Positions 50,316-59,604 are shown, counted from the stretch's first letter. The stretch: DNA of 64,000 nucleotides from S015-6 sp964479535 (GCA_964479535.1 CAYZMM010000012.1:57964-121963), one strand, 5' to 3'. Notes: generated from the sequence alone by a model not told the origin. A program made the numbers and translations.

Positions 50316-50787
50316 GATCTTTCGAGAGGAAGCCTTCCGACATCCTGAGGGCGACCACCTCGCCACGGGCCGTTTCCCTGCCTTCGGCGAGAAGGGTGAC
50401 CGAAATCACCATCTTGCGGCCTTTGCTCGCCTTCACCCGGCCTCTCAGCTCCAGGGTCGTATCGATCGGCGTCGGTGCCACGTAGTCCACGTGCAGGGAA
50501 GCGGTAATGAATCGACCCACTGTACCGATACCGAGCGCCTTCCCCTCTTCTCGAACCTTGGCGGAAGCGGCCGTGGCGGTAGCGTGGCAGTCGATCAAGG
50601 AAGCGATCAATCCGCCGTAGACGTACCCGGGAAAAGCCGTGTGATACGCTTTCGGTTGAAAGCGACAGACCGTCTCTTCGTCTTCCCAGTAGGTCTTGAG
50701 CTGATATCCATGCCGGTTCGATTTACCGCACCCGTAGCAGACGGCAATGTCATCCGGGTAGTAATCCTGTACCGCCTTCTCCGTCAT
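50305..50787 (-). CDS. PaaI-like hotdog thioesterase
   Basis: A 160-residue hotdog-fold thioesterase. It has a N-terminal VCYGCGKSNRHGYQLKTY knot typical of the group, then HTAFPGYVYGGLIASLIDCH, the segment that carries the active-site Asp and binds CoA. It hydrolyses an acyl-CoA whose identity is unknown. ATG at 50787 is favoured over 50874, since family members begin near CYGCG. Confidence 0.83.
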   Translation of the reverse strand: MTEKAVQDYYPDDIAVCYGCGKSNRHGYQLKTYWEDEETVCRFQPKAYHTAFPGYVYGGLIASLIDCHATATAASAKVREEGKALGIGTVGRFITASLHVDYVAPTPIDTTLELRGRVKASKGRKMVISVTLLAEGRETARGEVVALRMSEGFLSKDPTS

Positions 50788-51156
50788 CAAAGCGTTCTCC
50801 CTGGGTATGTATGCATCGATTCCTTCGGTCCGAGTTCGGCCTTCCATGGTAAACGGGTCCCGGGATTTCATCAAGCGGAGACAACAGAAACGACGGTTCG
50901 GCGGAACCGAACCCTTTACTTTTGATAGATTCTATCCAACCATACGGATGTCGATAAAAACGAGGGAACGGTGAAGACGATGCAAGAAGAGGTTGAAGGA
51001 GAGGTCTCTCAAACCGATTCGTAGGAGGTACGACCTTGTTGATGATACATTCATATTCAGCGCATCTTCCAGCAAGGCACGAACCGAGGCACCGGAACGG
51101 ACGCTGGGGCGCCGACTGGAAAAGGCTCCGGCGGCCCAATAGGAGGGGCACGATCG
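50788..51156. other. Leader region of the biotin carboxylase operon
   Basis: About 370 bases with no credible gene. It includes a small palindrome GATAG-ATT-CTATC near 50925-50937 and a strong unused ribosome site AGGAGGTACGACC near 51020. The latter precedes a short open frame that overlaps the biotin carboxylase start. The transcript probably starts in this AT-rich stretch. Confidence 0.35.
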
Positions 51157-52515
51157 ATGAGAAAGAAGCGAGTTCTCATTGCCAACAGAGGAGAAATTGC
51201 TCTCCGAATCATTCGAGCCTGCGCCGAGAATGACATCGAAAGCGTGTTGGTCGTTTCAGAAGCCGACAGAGACAGCGTGCCGGCCAGACTGGCAGATCGG
51301 GTTGTCTGCATCGGCCCTCCCCAAGCCAACAAGAGTTATCTGGACATACCGAGCGTTATGACTGCGGCCATGGGGACCCAAGCCGATGCCATTCACCCGG
51401 GATATGGGTTCCTTGCCGAAAACGTGGAACTGCCTGAAGCATGTGAGAAGTATGGCATCATCTTCATCGGCCCCCGCTCGGAAACCATGCGACAGCTGGG
51501 TGACAAGATCAGGGCTCGAAACATCGCAAGGAAATGCGGTGTTCCTGTCGTCGAGGGCAGTGAAGGCATGGTCCGTTTCGAAGATGCAGAAGCGAAAGCC
51601 GAAGAGATAGGCTTCCCAATTCTCTTGAAAGCTTCTGCAGGTGGTGGTGGACGTGGGATGCGTATCGTAACGGAACGAAAGGAATTGAAGAATGCGTTCG
51701 ATATGGCTGCCTATGAAGCAGGAACAGCTTTTGGGGATTCGACTCTATTCCTAGAGCGCTACGTTCAGAATGGGAGACATGTCGAGGTACAGATTCTTGG
51801 CGACAGTTTTGGTAAAGTGATTCACCTAGGAAAACGAGACTGTTCTTCTCAGCGGCGTTACCAAAAAGTAATCGAGGAGGCTCCTCCTCCCGGTCTTTCT
51901 CATGATTTGAGAAAGAACATCCTGGATTCGGCGGTCAGACTTGCTGCGTCTGTTCGTTACAACAATGCCGGCACAGTCGAGTTCCTGGTAGACAGAGATC
52001 GCGACCAATTCTATTTCATGGAAGTGAACAGCCGCATTCAAGTCGAACACCCGGTTACCGAGATGGTCACCGGCGTGGACATCGTGAGGGAACAGCTCCG
52101 CATCGCGTTCGGCGACCCTCTCCCGATGACGCAAGACGAAGTCCAATGCAAGGGCCATGCCATCGAATGTCGCGTAACAGCCGAAAATCCCAAGGATGAT
52201 TTCATGCCGTCCCCTGGTCGCATCACACGCTTTGTTGTGCCCGACGGCAATCGTATCAGAGTGGATACTCACTGCTATCAGGGATACCTGATTCCCCCGT
52301 ATTACGATTCGCTCATGGCAAAGGTAATTGCCGTAGGGGATCATCGCGATTCGGCACTGCAGAACTTGAAATCGGCGTTGTCGATCCTATCCATCTCCGG
52401 TGTAGAAACAAACATACGTTTTCTCCGCTTCTTGATTGATCAACCCCAATTTGCTACGGGAGATGTGAACATCAAATGGATAGAAGAGGTTTTGCCCAGG
52501 TTTCTGGCGACATGA
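51157..52515 (+). CDS. accC: Biotin carboxylase subunit
   Basis: A 452-residue biotin carboxylase, which uses ATP and bicarbonate to carboxylate the biotin of a carrier protein. Hallmarks are KRVLIANRGEIALRIIRACA, the ATP-grasp loop KASAGGGGRGMR, HVEVQILGDSFGKVIHLGKR, and MEVNSRIQVEHPVTEMVTGV. AGGAGG lies before the ATG. It is followed by a carboxyltransferase (37 bases on) and a BCCP, forming a three-subunit enzyme. The composition looks more AT-rich than most of the window. The symbol is by family, since the partner is not a standard acetyl-CoA carboxyltransferase. Confidence 0.95.
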   Translation: MRKKRVLIANRGEIALRIIRACAENDIESVLVVSEADRDSVPARLADRVVCIGPPQANKSYLDIPSVMTAAMGTQADAIHPGYGFLAENVELPEACEKYGIIFIGPRSETMRQLGDKIRARNIARKCGVPVVEGSEGMVRFEDAEAKAEEIGFPILLKASAGGGGRGMRIVTERKELKNAFDMAAYEAGTAFGDSTLFLERYVQNGRHVEVQILGDSFGKVIHLGKRDCSSQRRYQKVIEEAPPPGLSHDLRKNILDSAVRLAASVRYNNAGTVEFLVDRDRDQFYFMEVNSRIQVEHPVTEMVTGVDIVREQLRIAFGDPLPMTQDEVQCKGHAIECRVTAENPKDDFMPSPGRITRFVVPDGNRIRVDTHCYQGYLIPPYYDSLMAKVIAVGDHRDSALQNLKSALSILSISGVETNIRFLRFLIDQPQFATGDVNIKWIEEVLPRFLAT

Positions 52516-52552
52516 GCGTCGGGATCAAGAGAAAAGAGGGAGGAAAGAAACG

Positions 52553-54085
52553 ATGCGTGTGAGCGATGTAGTACAATTTCACGACACAACGTTGCGTGAC
52601 GGAGTCCAGAGTCTGTGGGCGATGGGGCTGCGCTACGGCGCCATGGAAGCCGTACTGGACGAACTGGATCAGGGTGGGATGATCACGGTCGAGCCGAACA
52701 TGGTTCATAATGTCTACTTCAAGAATGCCGTTTTCAATTTGAGAGAAGATCCCTGGGAAATCTGCCGGTTGTGGAAAAGAAAGATAAAGAATATGAGGGG
52801 CTGTGCCGGGGCCATCGGCCTGGCGCTGAACTCCGCCGAAATGGCTCAACCCAGAGAACTGACGAGGCTTTGGATTCAGACGACCAAGAAGAATCTTCCT
52901 TACGACATCTCGGGTCAGATCGTAAACACCCGTGACGAGACCGAGCGTGATTTTCCATGGCTGGTCCCCATGTTGAGGGAGGAGGGCATCGAGTTATATC
53001 CAATGATTACCTACGGGGTCTCGCCCCGGCATACCGACGAATATTATGCCCGCTTTACGAAGAAGCTTGTTGAGAAGTGGAAGCCGGATGGAATCGTCCT
53101 CAAAGACGTGATGGGGCTGCTGACGCCGGAACGTACGCGCACCTGGATTCCTGCCATTATGCAGCACGCGGGGGACCTGCCGATCATCATGCACTCTCAC
53201 GGCATGAGTGGAAACCATGAGAAGAACTTCGTGGAAGCAATGAAGGCGGGGGTGAGAATATTCACCACCTGTGTTCCCCCGCTGGCATACGGTTCTTCGC
53301 ACCCATCGATCTTCAATACGATTCACAACGCGCACGTCCTGGGTTTGAAAACGAATATCGACGAAAAACCGCTCCGAGTCGTTGAGCAGCGACTCAATGC
53401 AATCGCGAAGCAGGAAGGCTTCCCCATCGGCGCCCCACAGCCCTACGATCATGCGGTCTACAAGTATCAGATACCCGGCGGCGTGATCTCCAATACAGTG
53501 GCCCAGCTGAAGCAGTTGGGTATCGAGGACAAGCTGCATGAAGTCCTGGAGGACACCGCGCAGATCATCATAGATCTCGGGCACCCCATTATGATTACCC
53601 CGCACTCCCAGTTCATCGTGTCTCAGGCTGCCGTCAATGTGGCAACAGGAAAACGGTATGAGGAGCTCCTCGACTACATGATCGAGTTTGCCCTGGGTAT
53701 CTGGGGGGACGAAGAGGCCGGCGTCCCGTATATGGATCAGAACCTCAAGGACAGGCTTCTCAGCCACCCGAATGCCAAGATCCTTGCCGACAGATGGGAA
53801 CAGCGGAAGGAGCTTGCGGAAACCACGACGCTGGAGCAGATGCGCGCCGATTATGGCATGACCCATGCCTCTGACGAGGACTTCCTGCTGGCCTATGTCA
53901 TGAGCGGCACGGAACAGATCGAAATCATGCGGAAAGCCGGACCCCCCAAGCGCTATTACACGGGGCAAGAGCCATTGGTGGTGTTGCTCAACGAATTGAA
54001 AAAACACAAAGACATAAGCCGATTGCAGTTGCGAAAAGGCAACAGCTTCTTCGACTTCATGCAGAAACAGGAGGGCGGCGCATGA
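52553..54085 (+). CDS. Divergent PycB/OadA-type carboxyltransferase subunit
   Basis: A 510-residue carboxyltransferase of the HMGL-like barrel plus conserved carboxylase domain. DTTLRDGVQSLW opens the barrel and GIVLKDVMGLLTPE holds the lysine carbamylated in pyruvate carboxylase. HSHGMSGNHEKNF replaces the HTHDTSG segment with the metal histidines kept, and YKYQIPGGVISNTVAQL closes. The typical RIFDSLN and HDT segments of pyruvate enzymes differ, so the substrate may not be pyruvate. No biotin domain is attached; the BCCP is the next gene, overlapping by four bases. Confidence 0.87.
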   Translation: MRVSDVVQFHDTTLRDGVQSLWAMGLRYGAMEAVLDELDQGGMITVEPNMVHNVYFKNAVFNLREDPWEICRLWKRKIKNMRGCAGAIGLALNSAEMAQPRELTRLWIQTTKKNLPYDISGQIVNTRDETERDFPWLVPMLREEGIELYPMITYGVSPRHTDEYYARFTKKLVEKWKPDGIVLKDVMGLLTPERTRTWIPAIMQHAGDLPIIMHSHGMSGNHEKNFVEAMKAGVRIFTTCVPPLAYGSSHPSIFNTIHNAHVLGLKTNIDEKPLRVVEQRLNAIAKQEGFPIGAPQPYDHAVYKYQIPGGVISNTVAQLKQLGIEDKLHEVLEDTAQIIIDLGHPIMITPHSQFIVSQAAVNVATGKRYEELLDYMIEFALGIWGDEEAGVPYMDQNLKDRLLSHPNAKILADRWEQRKELAETTTLEQMRADYGMTHASDEDFLLAYVMSGTEQIEIMRKAGPPKRYYTGQEPLVVLLNELKKHKDISRLQLRKGNSFFDFMQKQEGGA

Positions 54086-54612
54086 GTTTTACAATCGAGG
54101 ATGTCGAGCAAGTGTTGAGAATCATTCAAGAATGTGAAGACTGTGCGTTGTACATGGAAATCGGTGACCTGAAGTTGTCACTTGCCAGAGGAAATATTGG
54201 CGACGGCACAGGAAGCCCGCTGGACTTTTCGCGGGAACGTACAGCATCTCCCCCCATGCAGGTCGACCGAGAAGCTTCTGCAGCACCGACGACACCGGTC
54301 GAAAAGGAAGAGCCGGAAACGCCGGCAACAGCACCTGAGGCAGAAAAAGAAGAAGAGAGTGTAGAAGCGGGGCTCGTACCCATCAAAGCATCCGTTGTGA
54401 GTGTTTTCTATCGACGGCCGGCCCCGGATGCGCCTCCTTTTGTGGAGGTTGGCAGCGAGGTGAAGGAAGACACCGTTGTTTGTCTGCTTGAAGTCATGAA
54501 GTGTTTTCGCTCGGTCATGGCGGGTGTACAGGGTCGTATTGAAAAGATTTGCGTGGAGAATGCTCAGCTTGTGGAACCCGGGACAGCCCTGTTTCTCATC
54601 CGACCGTCCTGA
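54082..54612 (+). CDS. accB: Biotin carboxyl carrier protein
   Basis: A 176-residue carrier. The C-terminal lipoyl/biotinyl domain has the biotin-lysine motif LLEVMKCF (Lys140; EVMK rather than the usual EAMK). It then ends with VQGRIEKICVENAQLVEPG. A proline- and glutamate-rich linker (about 55-95) connects it to a short N-terminal helix pair. It swings between the biotin carboxylase and the carboxyltransferase encoded upstream. ATGA overlap with the carboxyltransferase indicates a coupled operon. Confidence 0.9.
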   Translation: MSFTIEDVEQVLRIIQECEDCALYMEIGDLKLSLARGNIGDGTGSPLDFSRERTASPPMQVDREASAAPTTPVEKEEPETPATAPEAEKEEESVEAGLVPIKASVVSVFYRRPAPDAPPFVEVGSEVKEDTVVCLLEVMKCFRSVMAGVQGRIEKICVENAQLVEPGTALFLIRPS

Positions 54613-54750
54613 TCCTCTCGCCTCCCCTACGCGGCCGGGCCTTGAACAAGCGGGACAGGGGGAGGGAAGCGGTCCCGAGAGGAAGCAGATCGATCCCCCT
54701 TATGGATCGAGCGGGGCCTTTCCGGCGCGCCCGGCAAGGGACACGCCGTC

Positions 54751-55167
54751 TCACTCGTCTTCAGAGCGGGTACTGATCGCCAGGTGCAGGATACCCGCCT
54801 GCTTCGCCGCATCCATCAACACAACGACTTGTCCGTGCTCTGCTTTTCTGTCGGCTTCCAGGATGAACATGTCTACGGCTGACTCCTTCTGTCTCTCACG
54901 GAGAGTATCGGCCAAGTCGTCTATTTCGATGGACTTGCCGCCGATGAAGATCTCCCCTTCTGCCGTGAGGATCGCGGTAACCGACTTGTCTTCCTCCTGG
55001 ATCGTTTCAGACTTCACACCGGGAAGATCTACAGAGATCCCGGGAAACACCTTGAATGTCGTGGAGACGGCAAAGAAGATCACCAGGAGAAACATGATGT
55101 CCATCAGGGGGGTCAGGTTCAGCGACGGCTCGTTCTCTTCCACGGAGAGGCTTTCCTCGAAGTCCAT
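54751..55167 (-). CDS. exbD: ExbD/TolR family protein
   Basis: A 138-residue inner-membrane protein with one helix bearing the proton-path Asp23 (LMDIMFLLVIFF) and a periplasmic tail ending AKQAGILHLAIS. It works with ExbB to energise TonB using the proton gradient. It overlaps the ExbB stop by one base and is the last gene of the tonB-exbB-exbD set on this strand. Confidence 0.9.
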   Translation of the reverse strand: MDFEESLSVEENEPSLNLTPLMDIMFLLVIFFAVSTTFKVFPGISVDLPGVKSETIQEEDKSVTAILTAEGEIFIGGKSIEIDDLADTLRERQKESAVDMFILEADRKAEHGQVVVLMDAAKQAGILHLAISTRSEDE

Positions 55168-55790
55168 TATTCTCCCTCGCTCTCTTCCGGATGATCACCG
55201 GTAATCAGGTCGAGCAGATGGCCGGCATAGTCCTCCAGGCCGTGGATGAACTTCCCCGCCCGGTTGGAAAGATATCTCTGTCCCAGAAACGTGGGGATCG
55301 CGACACAGAGTCCCGCAGCCGTTGTAATCAGTGCCTCGGCGATTCCTGTGGCCAAACTTCCCGGATCGCCGACTCCCCCCATTGAGATCGCGTCGAATAC
55401 CTTGATCATCCCTCCAACCGTCCCCAGCAGGCCCAGCAAGGGACTCACCGACGCGATCGTCTGCAACAGGCCGATCCCTTTTCTCAGTTCCATGGCCGAC
55501 GCCTTACCCCTGCCTACCATCTTCTCCTGGATGACCCTTCTCGAGGCGGCCCTGTATTGAAGGGCAGCGTGTACAATCCGAGCCATGGGCGAGTCGTTCT
55601 TCCGGCAAATGGCGCGCGCTTCGGGGAACCGCTGCCCCTGAATCAGATCCTCGACTTCGTGCAGGTCTTCATAAGGCAGAACCTTACGCCTCCGTAGCAT
55701 CCAGAGACGTTCCAGAAAGACGGTCACCGCCACGATCGAGAACAACAGGATGGGGATCATGAAGACTCCGCCCCTTGACAGCAGGTCCAT
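55167..55790 (-). CDS. exbB: MotA/TolQ/ExbB proton channel family protein
   Basis: A 207-residue inner-membrane protein with three helices: one near residues 8-26, and two in the conserved core LLQTIASVSPLLGLLGTVGG and SLATGIAEALITTAAGLCVA. The latter matches the TolQ/ExbB channel signature. It forms the proton channel with ExbD. It lies between the TonB-like and ExbD genes on one strand. Confidence 0.93.
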   Translation of the reverse strand: MDLLSRGGVFMIPILLFSIVAVTVFLERLWMLRRRKVLPYEDLHEVEDLIQGQRFPEARAICRKNDSPMARIVHAALQYRAASRRVIQEKMVGRGKASAMELRKGIGLLQTIASVSPLLGLLGTVGGMIKVFDAISMGGVGDPGSLATGIAEALITTAAGLCVAIPTFLGQRYLSNRAGKFIHGLEDYAGHLLDLITGDHPEESEGE

Positions 55791-55842
55791 AGCGATCTCC
55801 TAGGGATGAGAGGTGAGAGGAGCCGTATCCGCGGTCAGCGGC

Positions 55843-56739
55843 TCAATCCACGATCCGGCTCCTCTGATCTTGCCAGGGTTTCTGAAAGTAAGGGGAATAG
55901 ACCATGTACCGAAAAGAGAACTCAATGTTTATCACGCCATTCTCGTCCAGCAGTCTCTCGGGAGGTTCCGGCAGAGGAAAAGAGTCCCTTATGGCCGTCA
56001 CAGCCCTCCGGTCAAGCAGGACCCTGCCGGAAGACTTCGCGACCTCCAGGTACTGCAAGGAACCATCCTTCCCTACCGTGAACCAGACGACGGTGGTTGC
56101 GTCACGAACTTCCCTCAGGGAAGAGACGATCCACCTCTGCTTGACCCTTCGTTTGAGGATGCTCAGATACGCCTCGTACTGAACTCGAGCAGCCGTGTCT
56201 CCAACGCCGTCCTGCTCCAAAGGGGAACGATGTAACTTGCTTTCCCCTGTCTGCCAACGCATCAGGTCGCTCACGCTCGGAATCAAATCCTTGGCCGAAG
56301 GAAGTGTCCGTGGGGTTGCGTCGACAAACGTTTCCACTTCCGCAGGTGCTTCGACCGGTTTTTCAGGTTGCCCCTTGGAAGCTCTATTCCTTTCCGCCTT
56401 CCGTCGCCCGGGTTTGGCGGATTTCCCCCTCTTCGACCCGACGGAATCCCGCTGAGGGGGTATCGGCGGAGGGACTTCGGGTCGCAGACCCTGGGCCGGA
56501 GCGTTCTGTGCCATGGGTGCAGGAGACAGAGAGGCAGGATCCGGCGACAAGCCTTCCTTGTGCTCCATGAAATCAACAAGGATCGGTTCTCTGGGATGCT
56601 TCTTTTCGAGATGCGGGTGGGAAGTCCGTGAGAAGAGCGAAATCAGAAGAGCAAGATGAAGCAGGCAAGAAATGATCGCAAAGGGGACGATCCTCCTCCC
56701 GAAGTTTCCCGGGATGTAATCGAGTTTCCGAACTTTCAA
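55843..56739 (-). CDS. tonB: TonB-like energy transducer
   Basis: A 298-residue protein with an N-terminal membrane helix (PFAIISCLLHLALLISLF), a long proline/lysine-rich linker (EVPPPIPPQRDSVGSKRGKS), and a C-terminal TonB-like domain (LSILKRRVKQRWIVSSLREV, TVVWFTVGKDGSLQYLEVAK, AIRDSFPLPEPPERL). It would span the periplasm and energise outer-membrane receptors. No TonB-dependent receptor lies in the window. It is longer than E. coli TonB (239). Confidence 0.88.
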   Translation of the reverse strand: MKVRKLDYIPGNFGRRIVPFAIISCLLHLALLISLFSRTSHPHLEKKHPREPILVDFMEHKEGLSPDPASLSPAPMAQNAPAQGLRPEVPPPIPPQRDSVGSKRGKSAKPGRRKAERNRASKGQPEKPVEAPAEVETFVDATPRTLPSAKDLIPSVSDLMRWQTGESKLHRSPLEQDGVGDTAARVQYEAYLSILKRRVKQRWIVSSLREVRDATTVVWFTVGKDGSLQYLEVAKSSGRVLLDRRAVTAIRDSFPLPEPPERLLDENGVINIEFSFRYMVYSPYFQKPWQDQRSRIVD

Positions 56740-56891
56740 GATGACTCTTTTCGTCCGCTACACACAAGCTACCCGAGTGGAACTCTCTAAAACTCTAAAG
56801 AGTCCACTTCGGGAAATCAAGGAATGCACACCTGCCCCAGTGACCGAGGCGGAAGGGCTCGGCAGGGGTAGTCGTCACAGCGGGTCAGAGC

Positions 56892-57056
56892 GGGTCGGAC
56901 CAGGGTTCAGAGCGGGTCGGACCAGGCCAAGGCCCTGATTCGAATAATGAAAGCGCTCAAAGAGGCGCCATTTCTCGTCTTAGAGGGGCCATTCTGCCGC
57001 CGAAATCCTGCCTCTATGAGATCCTTTGGTCCGACCCCGCTGTTCGTGGTCCGACC
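56892..57056. repeat. Non-coding inverted-repeat element 2 with duplicated ends
   Basis: Upstream of the glycyl radical gene, GGTCGGACCA occurs at 56892-56901 and again at 56914-56923. The reverse complement TGGTCCGACC occurs at 57027-57036 and 57047-57056. So the inverted ends are each duplicated in tandem with 20-22 base steps. The inside has no gene and shares GAAAGCGCT with element 1. It looks like a MITE or REP-derived element inserted before the operon. Confidence 0.75.
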
Positions 57057-57087
57057 CCGGTGTTCGGAATGTGCGCACAAGTTTCTC

Positions 57088-57118
57088 TTGACAGAGTTCT
57101 TTCAAAGTATTTTATGAT
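57088..57118 (+). promoter_or_regulatory. Possible sigma-70 promoter for the glycyl radical operon
   Basis: TTGACA (57088-57093) and TATGAT (57113-57118) are good boxes, but the spacer is 19 bases, two longer than ideal. It lies directly after the repeat element and 68 bases before the ATG. Confidence 0.5.
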
Positions 57119-57185
57119 AAGAAGGCCTTCGACGAAACACCCTCCTCTCCGGGTACGCTCATACAGAAGAAAAGGAACGCTGAAA

Positions 57186-59588
57186 ATGCAGATGGCAGAC
57201 AATCTCAAGAGCAATCTCGTGATCAAGGCTGTAAAAAATGTTCAGCGGGGTTTCACCAGGGAGGAAATAGAAGGAACCATGTTTCGTCCGGAAGTGACCC
57301 TCGATCTGCAGCGTTCTCGCCTGTTGACCGAGTCCTTCAAGAAGACGGACGGACAACCGATGATTCTTCGCCGCGCAAGAGCGCTCGCCCATGTTCTCAA
57401 CAATATGAACATCTTGATCAAGGAATGGGAGCGCATCGTGGGATTTCAGACCGAGGAATATCAATCCCTGTTCCACCCTATCGATTTGAATTGGAAATCG
57501 GTCAAAAGGCTCGTTAATGACCCGATTGGCAAGAACCTGCTGGATGATCAAGGCAGAAAGGAGTTCGAAGAAATATGTGAGTACTGGAAGGGAAAATCCA
57601 TGCACGACCGGGTGAAGGACCTGTTTACAGGCGACCTCCTCAAGTATTCCTCCTATGAGGGGACGTTTCTCTGGCTCGATGCATCGGAACTGGGCATTCC
57701 GGATTATGAGACCCTCTTCAAAGAAGGCTTACAGGGAAGAATCGCAAAGGCGAAGACGCGACTCGAGAACATAGACAGAACTATTCCAGGCGATTATGTT
57801 GAACAGAAGGAATTCCTCCGATCCGTGATGATCGTTCTAGAAGCCGTCATCAACTATTCCAGGCGATACGCTGCCGTCGCAGGGGAGATGGCCGTTTCCG
57901 AAAAAGATGAGGAGCGAAAGAAGAGGCTCGAAGCAATCGCTCGCACATGCGAAAGGGTCCCCGCGAAACCGCCACGAACATTGCTGGAAGCGCTCCAGTT
58001 CTTCTACTTCATTCACCTGGTTCGTTATCTTGAGTTCTCAACGATGGGAATCGGTGCCCGTTTCGACAAGATCTTCGGTCCCTATTACGAACAGGATCTC
58101 AAGAACAATCATATCACTCGCACGGAGGCCATCGAACTCATTCAACTGCTCTGGGCCAAATTCTTGGAGCTGGGGATGGTATATTCTCCCTTTATGTCTT
58201 CCGTCTATGGCGGGGTGGCCTCCTTGCAGTCCATTACGCTCGGCGGCATCGACGAAAAGGGTCAAGATGTAACCAATGACTTCACCTATATCGTTCTGGA
58301 AGCTTCGAGAATGATGAGGACGATTGAGCCCAGCATAGCGTTACGAGTTCACAACGACACACCGGATGAGCTTTTATCCGCCGCTGTCGACGCGATAAAA
58401 ACCGGAATCGGATACCCGTCCCTACTGAATGATGAAGCGATCATTCCTCTCCTCGAGCAACTGGGTGCCACATCAGCGGAAGCCAGAGACTATGGAATAT
58501 CGGGATGTGTATACCTCGAGCTTCCCGGGAAGAACATCACACGCAGGGCCGTCTGCTATTTCGTCCTCCCCAAGTGCCTCTGGTGGGCGCTGCACCAAGG
58601 GGTCCATCCGGAAACCGGCGAACAATGGGGTGCGCATACTCCCGATCCTTCTACCTTCAAATCATGGGAGGCTGTTCTCGAAGCATACCTTGAGCAGGTC
58701 AAGTTCTTCGGGGACAAGGTCATGCAAATCGAAAATACCTGCCGTAACCTATACGCCAAATACTGCCCCCGTCCCTTCTACTCGGCCATTCTGGAAGGAT
58801 GCATCGAAAAAGGGAAGGAGTGCAAGCAGTGGGTTCACGATTCCAGCGTTTCGGAGCTCTTCGGTCCCCTCGGACAAACCAATGTCGCCGATTCCTTCAC
58901 GGCGATCAAGAAAGTCGTCTTCGAGGACAACCTGATAACGCTCCAGGGATTGATAGCGCTCATGGACAGGAACTGGGAGGGAGGAGAGGGGATCCGGCAG
59001 AGGTGTCTGAACGCGCCCAAATTCGGAAACGACGATGACGATGCGGATTCCGTAGCCCGGGAAGTTCACTACCGCACGGAAGAAGTGATACGCACGCTCA
59101 AAGACCGATTCGGGCATCCGATCAAGAGCGATGGAAGCGGGTCGGTGACGGCTACCTACGGCCTTGCGAAGGACACCCCCGCAACGCCCGATGGCAGGAG
59201 AGATGGCCAGCCCTTCGCGGATTCCACAATCGCACCGCAACCGGGCATGGACAAAAATGGGCCGACTGCGGTGTTGAATTCGGCTGCCAAAATTGAAACG
59301 CTGAGGACCTACAATCATCTTCTGAATCAGAAGTTCCATCCACAATTCCTCGAGGGAGACATGAAGCAGGTCTTTATCAACTATCTCAAGACCTGGAGAG
59401 ACAAGAAGATTTCCCACATACAGTTCAATATTGTGGATAAGAGGACCTTGATTGCCGCTCAGAAGAACCCTGAAGAGCATCGAGACCTTATCGTGCGGGT
59501 TGCGGGATTCAGCGCATATTTTGCGGATCTCTCGCGAGGGTTGCAGGACCACATCATCGCACGAACGGAGCAATCTCTAACCGGATAA
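57186..59588 (+). CDS. Glycyl radical enzyme of unknown substrate
   Basis: An 800-residue pyruvate formate-lyase-like glycyl radical enzyme, working only without oxygen. The C-terminal radical loop is VRVAGFSAYF with Gly774. The thiyl cysteine is Cys441 in ISGCVYLELPGK. In decarboxylases and dehydratases of the family the residue two after the cysteine is Glu (GCVE); here it is Tyr443. The middle has the usual MGIGARFDKIFGPYYEQDL and SLLNDEAIIP barrels. No activating radical-SAM enzyme is beside it, so that must be elsewhere. The flavin/FeS oxidoreductase starts 16 bases later in the same operon. ATG at 57186 with AAAAGGA upstream. Confidence 0.88.
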   Translation: MQMADNLKSNLVIKAVKNVQRGFTREEIEGTMFRPEVTLDLQRSRLLTESFKKTDGQPMILRRARALAHVLNNMNILIKEWERIVGFQTEEYQSLFHPIDLNWKSVKRLVNDPIGKNLLDDQGRKEFEEICEYWKGKSMHDRVKDLFTGDLLKYSSYEGTFLWLDASELGIPDYETLFKEGLQGRIAKAKTRLENIDRTIPGDYVEQKEFLRSVMIVLEAVINYSRRYAAVAGEMAVSEKDEERKKRLEAIARTCERVPAKPPRTLLEALQFFYFIHLVRYLEFSTMGIGARFDKIFGPYYEQDLKNNHITRTEAIELIQLLWAKFLELGMVYSPFMSSVYGGVASLQSITLGGIDEKGQDVTNDFTYIVLEASRMMRTIEPSIALRVHNDTPDELLSAAVDAIKTGIGYPSLLNDEAIIPLLEQLGATSAEARDYGISGCVYLELPGKNITRRAVCYFVLPKCLWWALHQGVHPETGEQWGAHTPDPSTFKSWEAVLEAYLEQVKFFGDKVMQIENTCRNLYAKYCPRPFYSAILEGCIEKGKECKQWVHDSSVSELFGPLGQTNVADSFTAIKKVVFEDNLITLQGLIALMDRNWEGGEGIRQRCLNAPKFGNDDDDADSVAREVHYRTEEVIRTLKDRFGHPIKSDGSGSVTATYGLAKDTPATPDGRRDGQPFADSTIAPQPGMDKNGPTAVLNSAAKIETLRTYNHLLNQKFHPQFLEGDMKQVFINYLKTWRDKKISHIQFNIVDKRTLIAAQKNPEEHRDLIVRVAGFSAYFADLSRGLQDHIIARTEQSLTG

Positions 59589-59604
59589 AGAAGGGGGAGA
59601 GACG

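Noticed and set aside
51034..51233. Short frame behind a strong ribosome site before biotin carboxylase
   Set aside because: It overlaps the biotin carboxylase start by about 75 bases in another frame and is rich in Arg and Trp codons typical of GC shadow. A leader peptide cannot be excluded.
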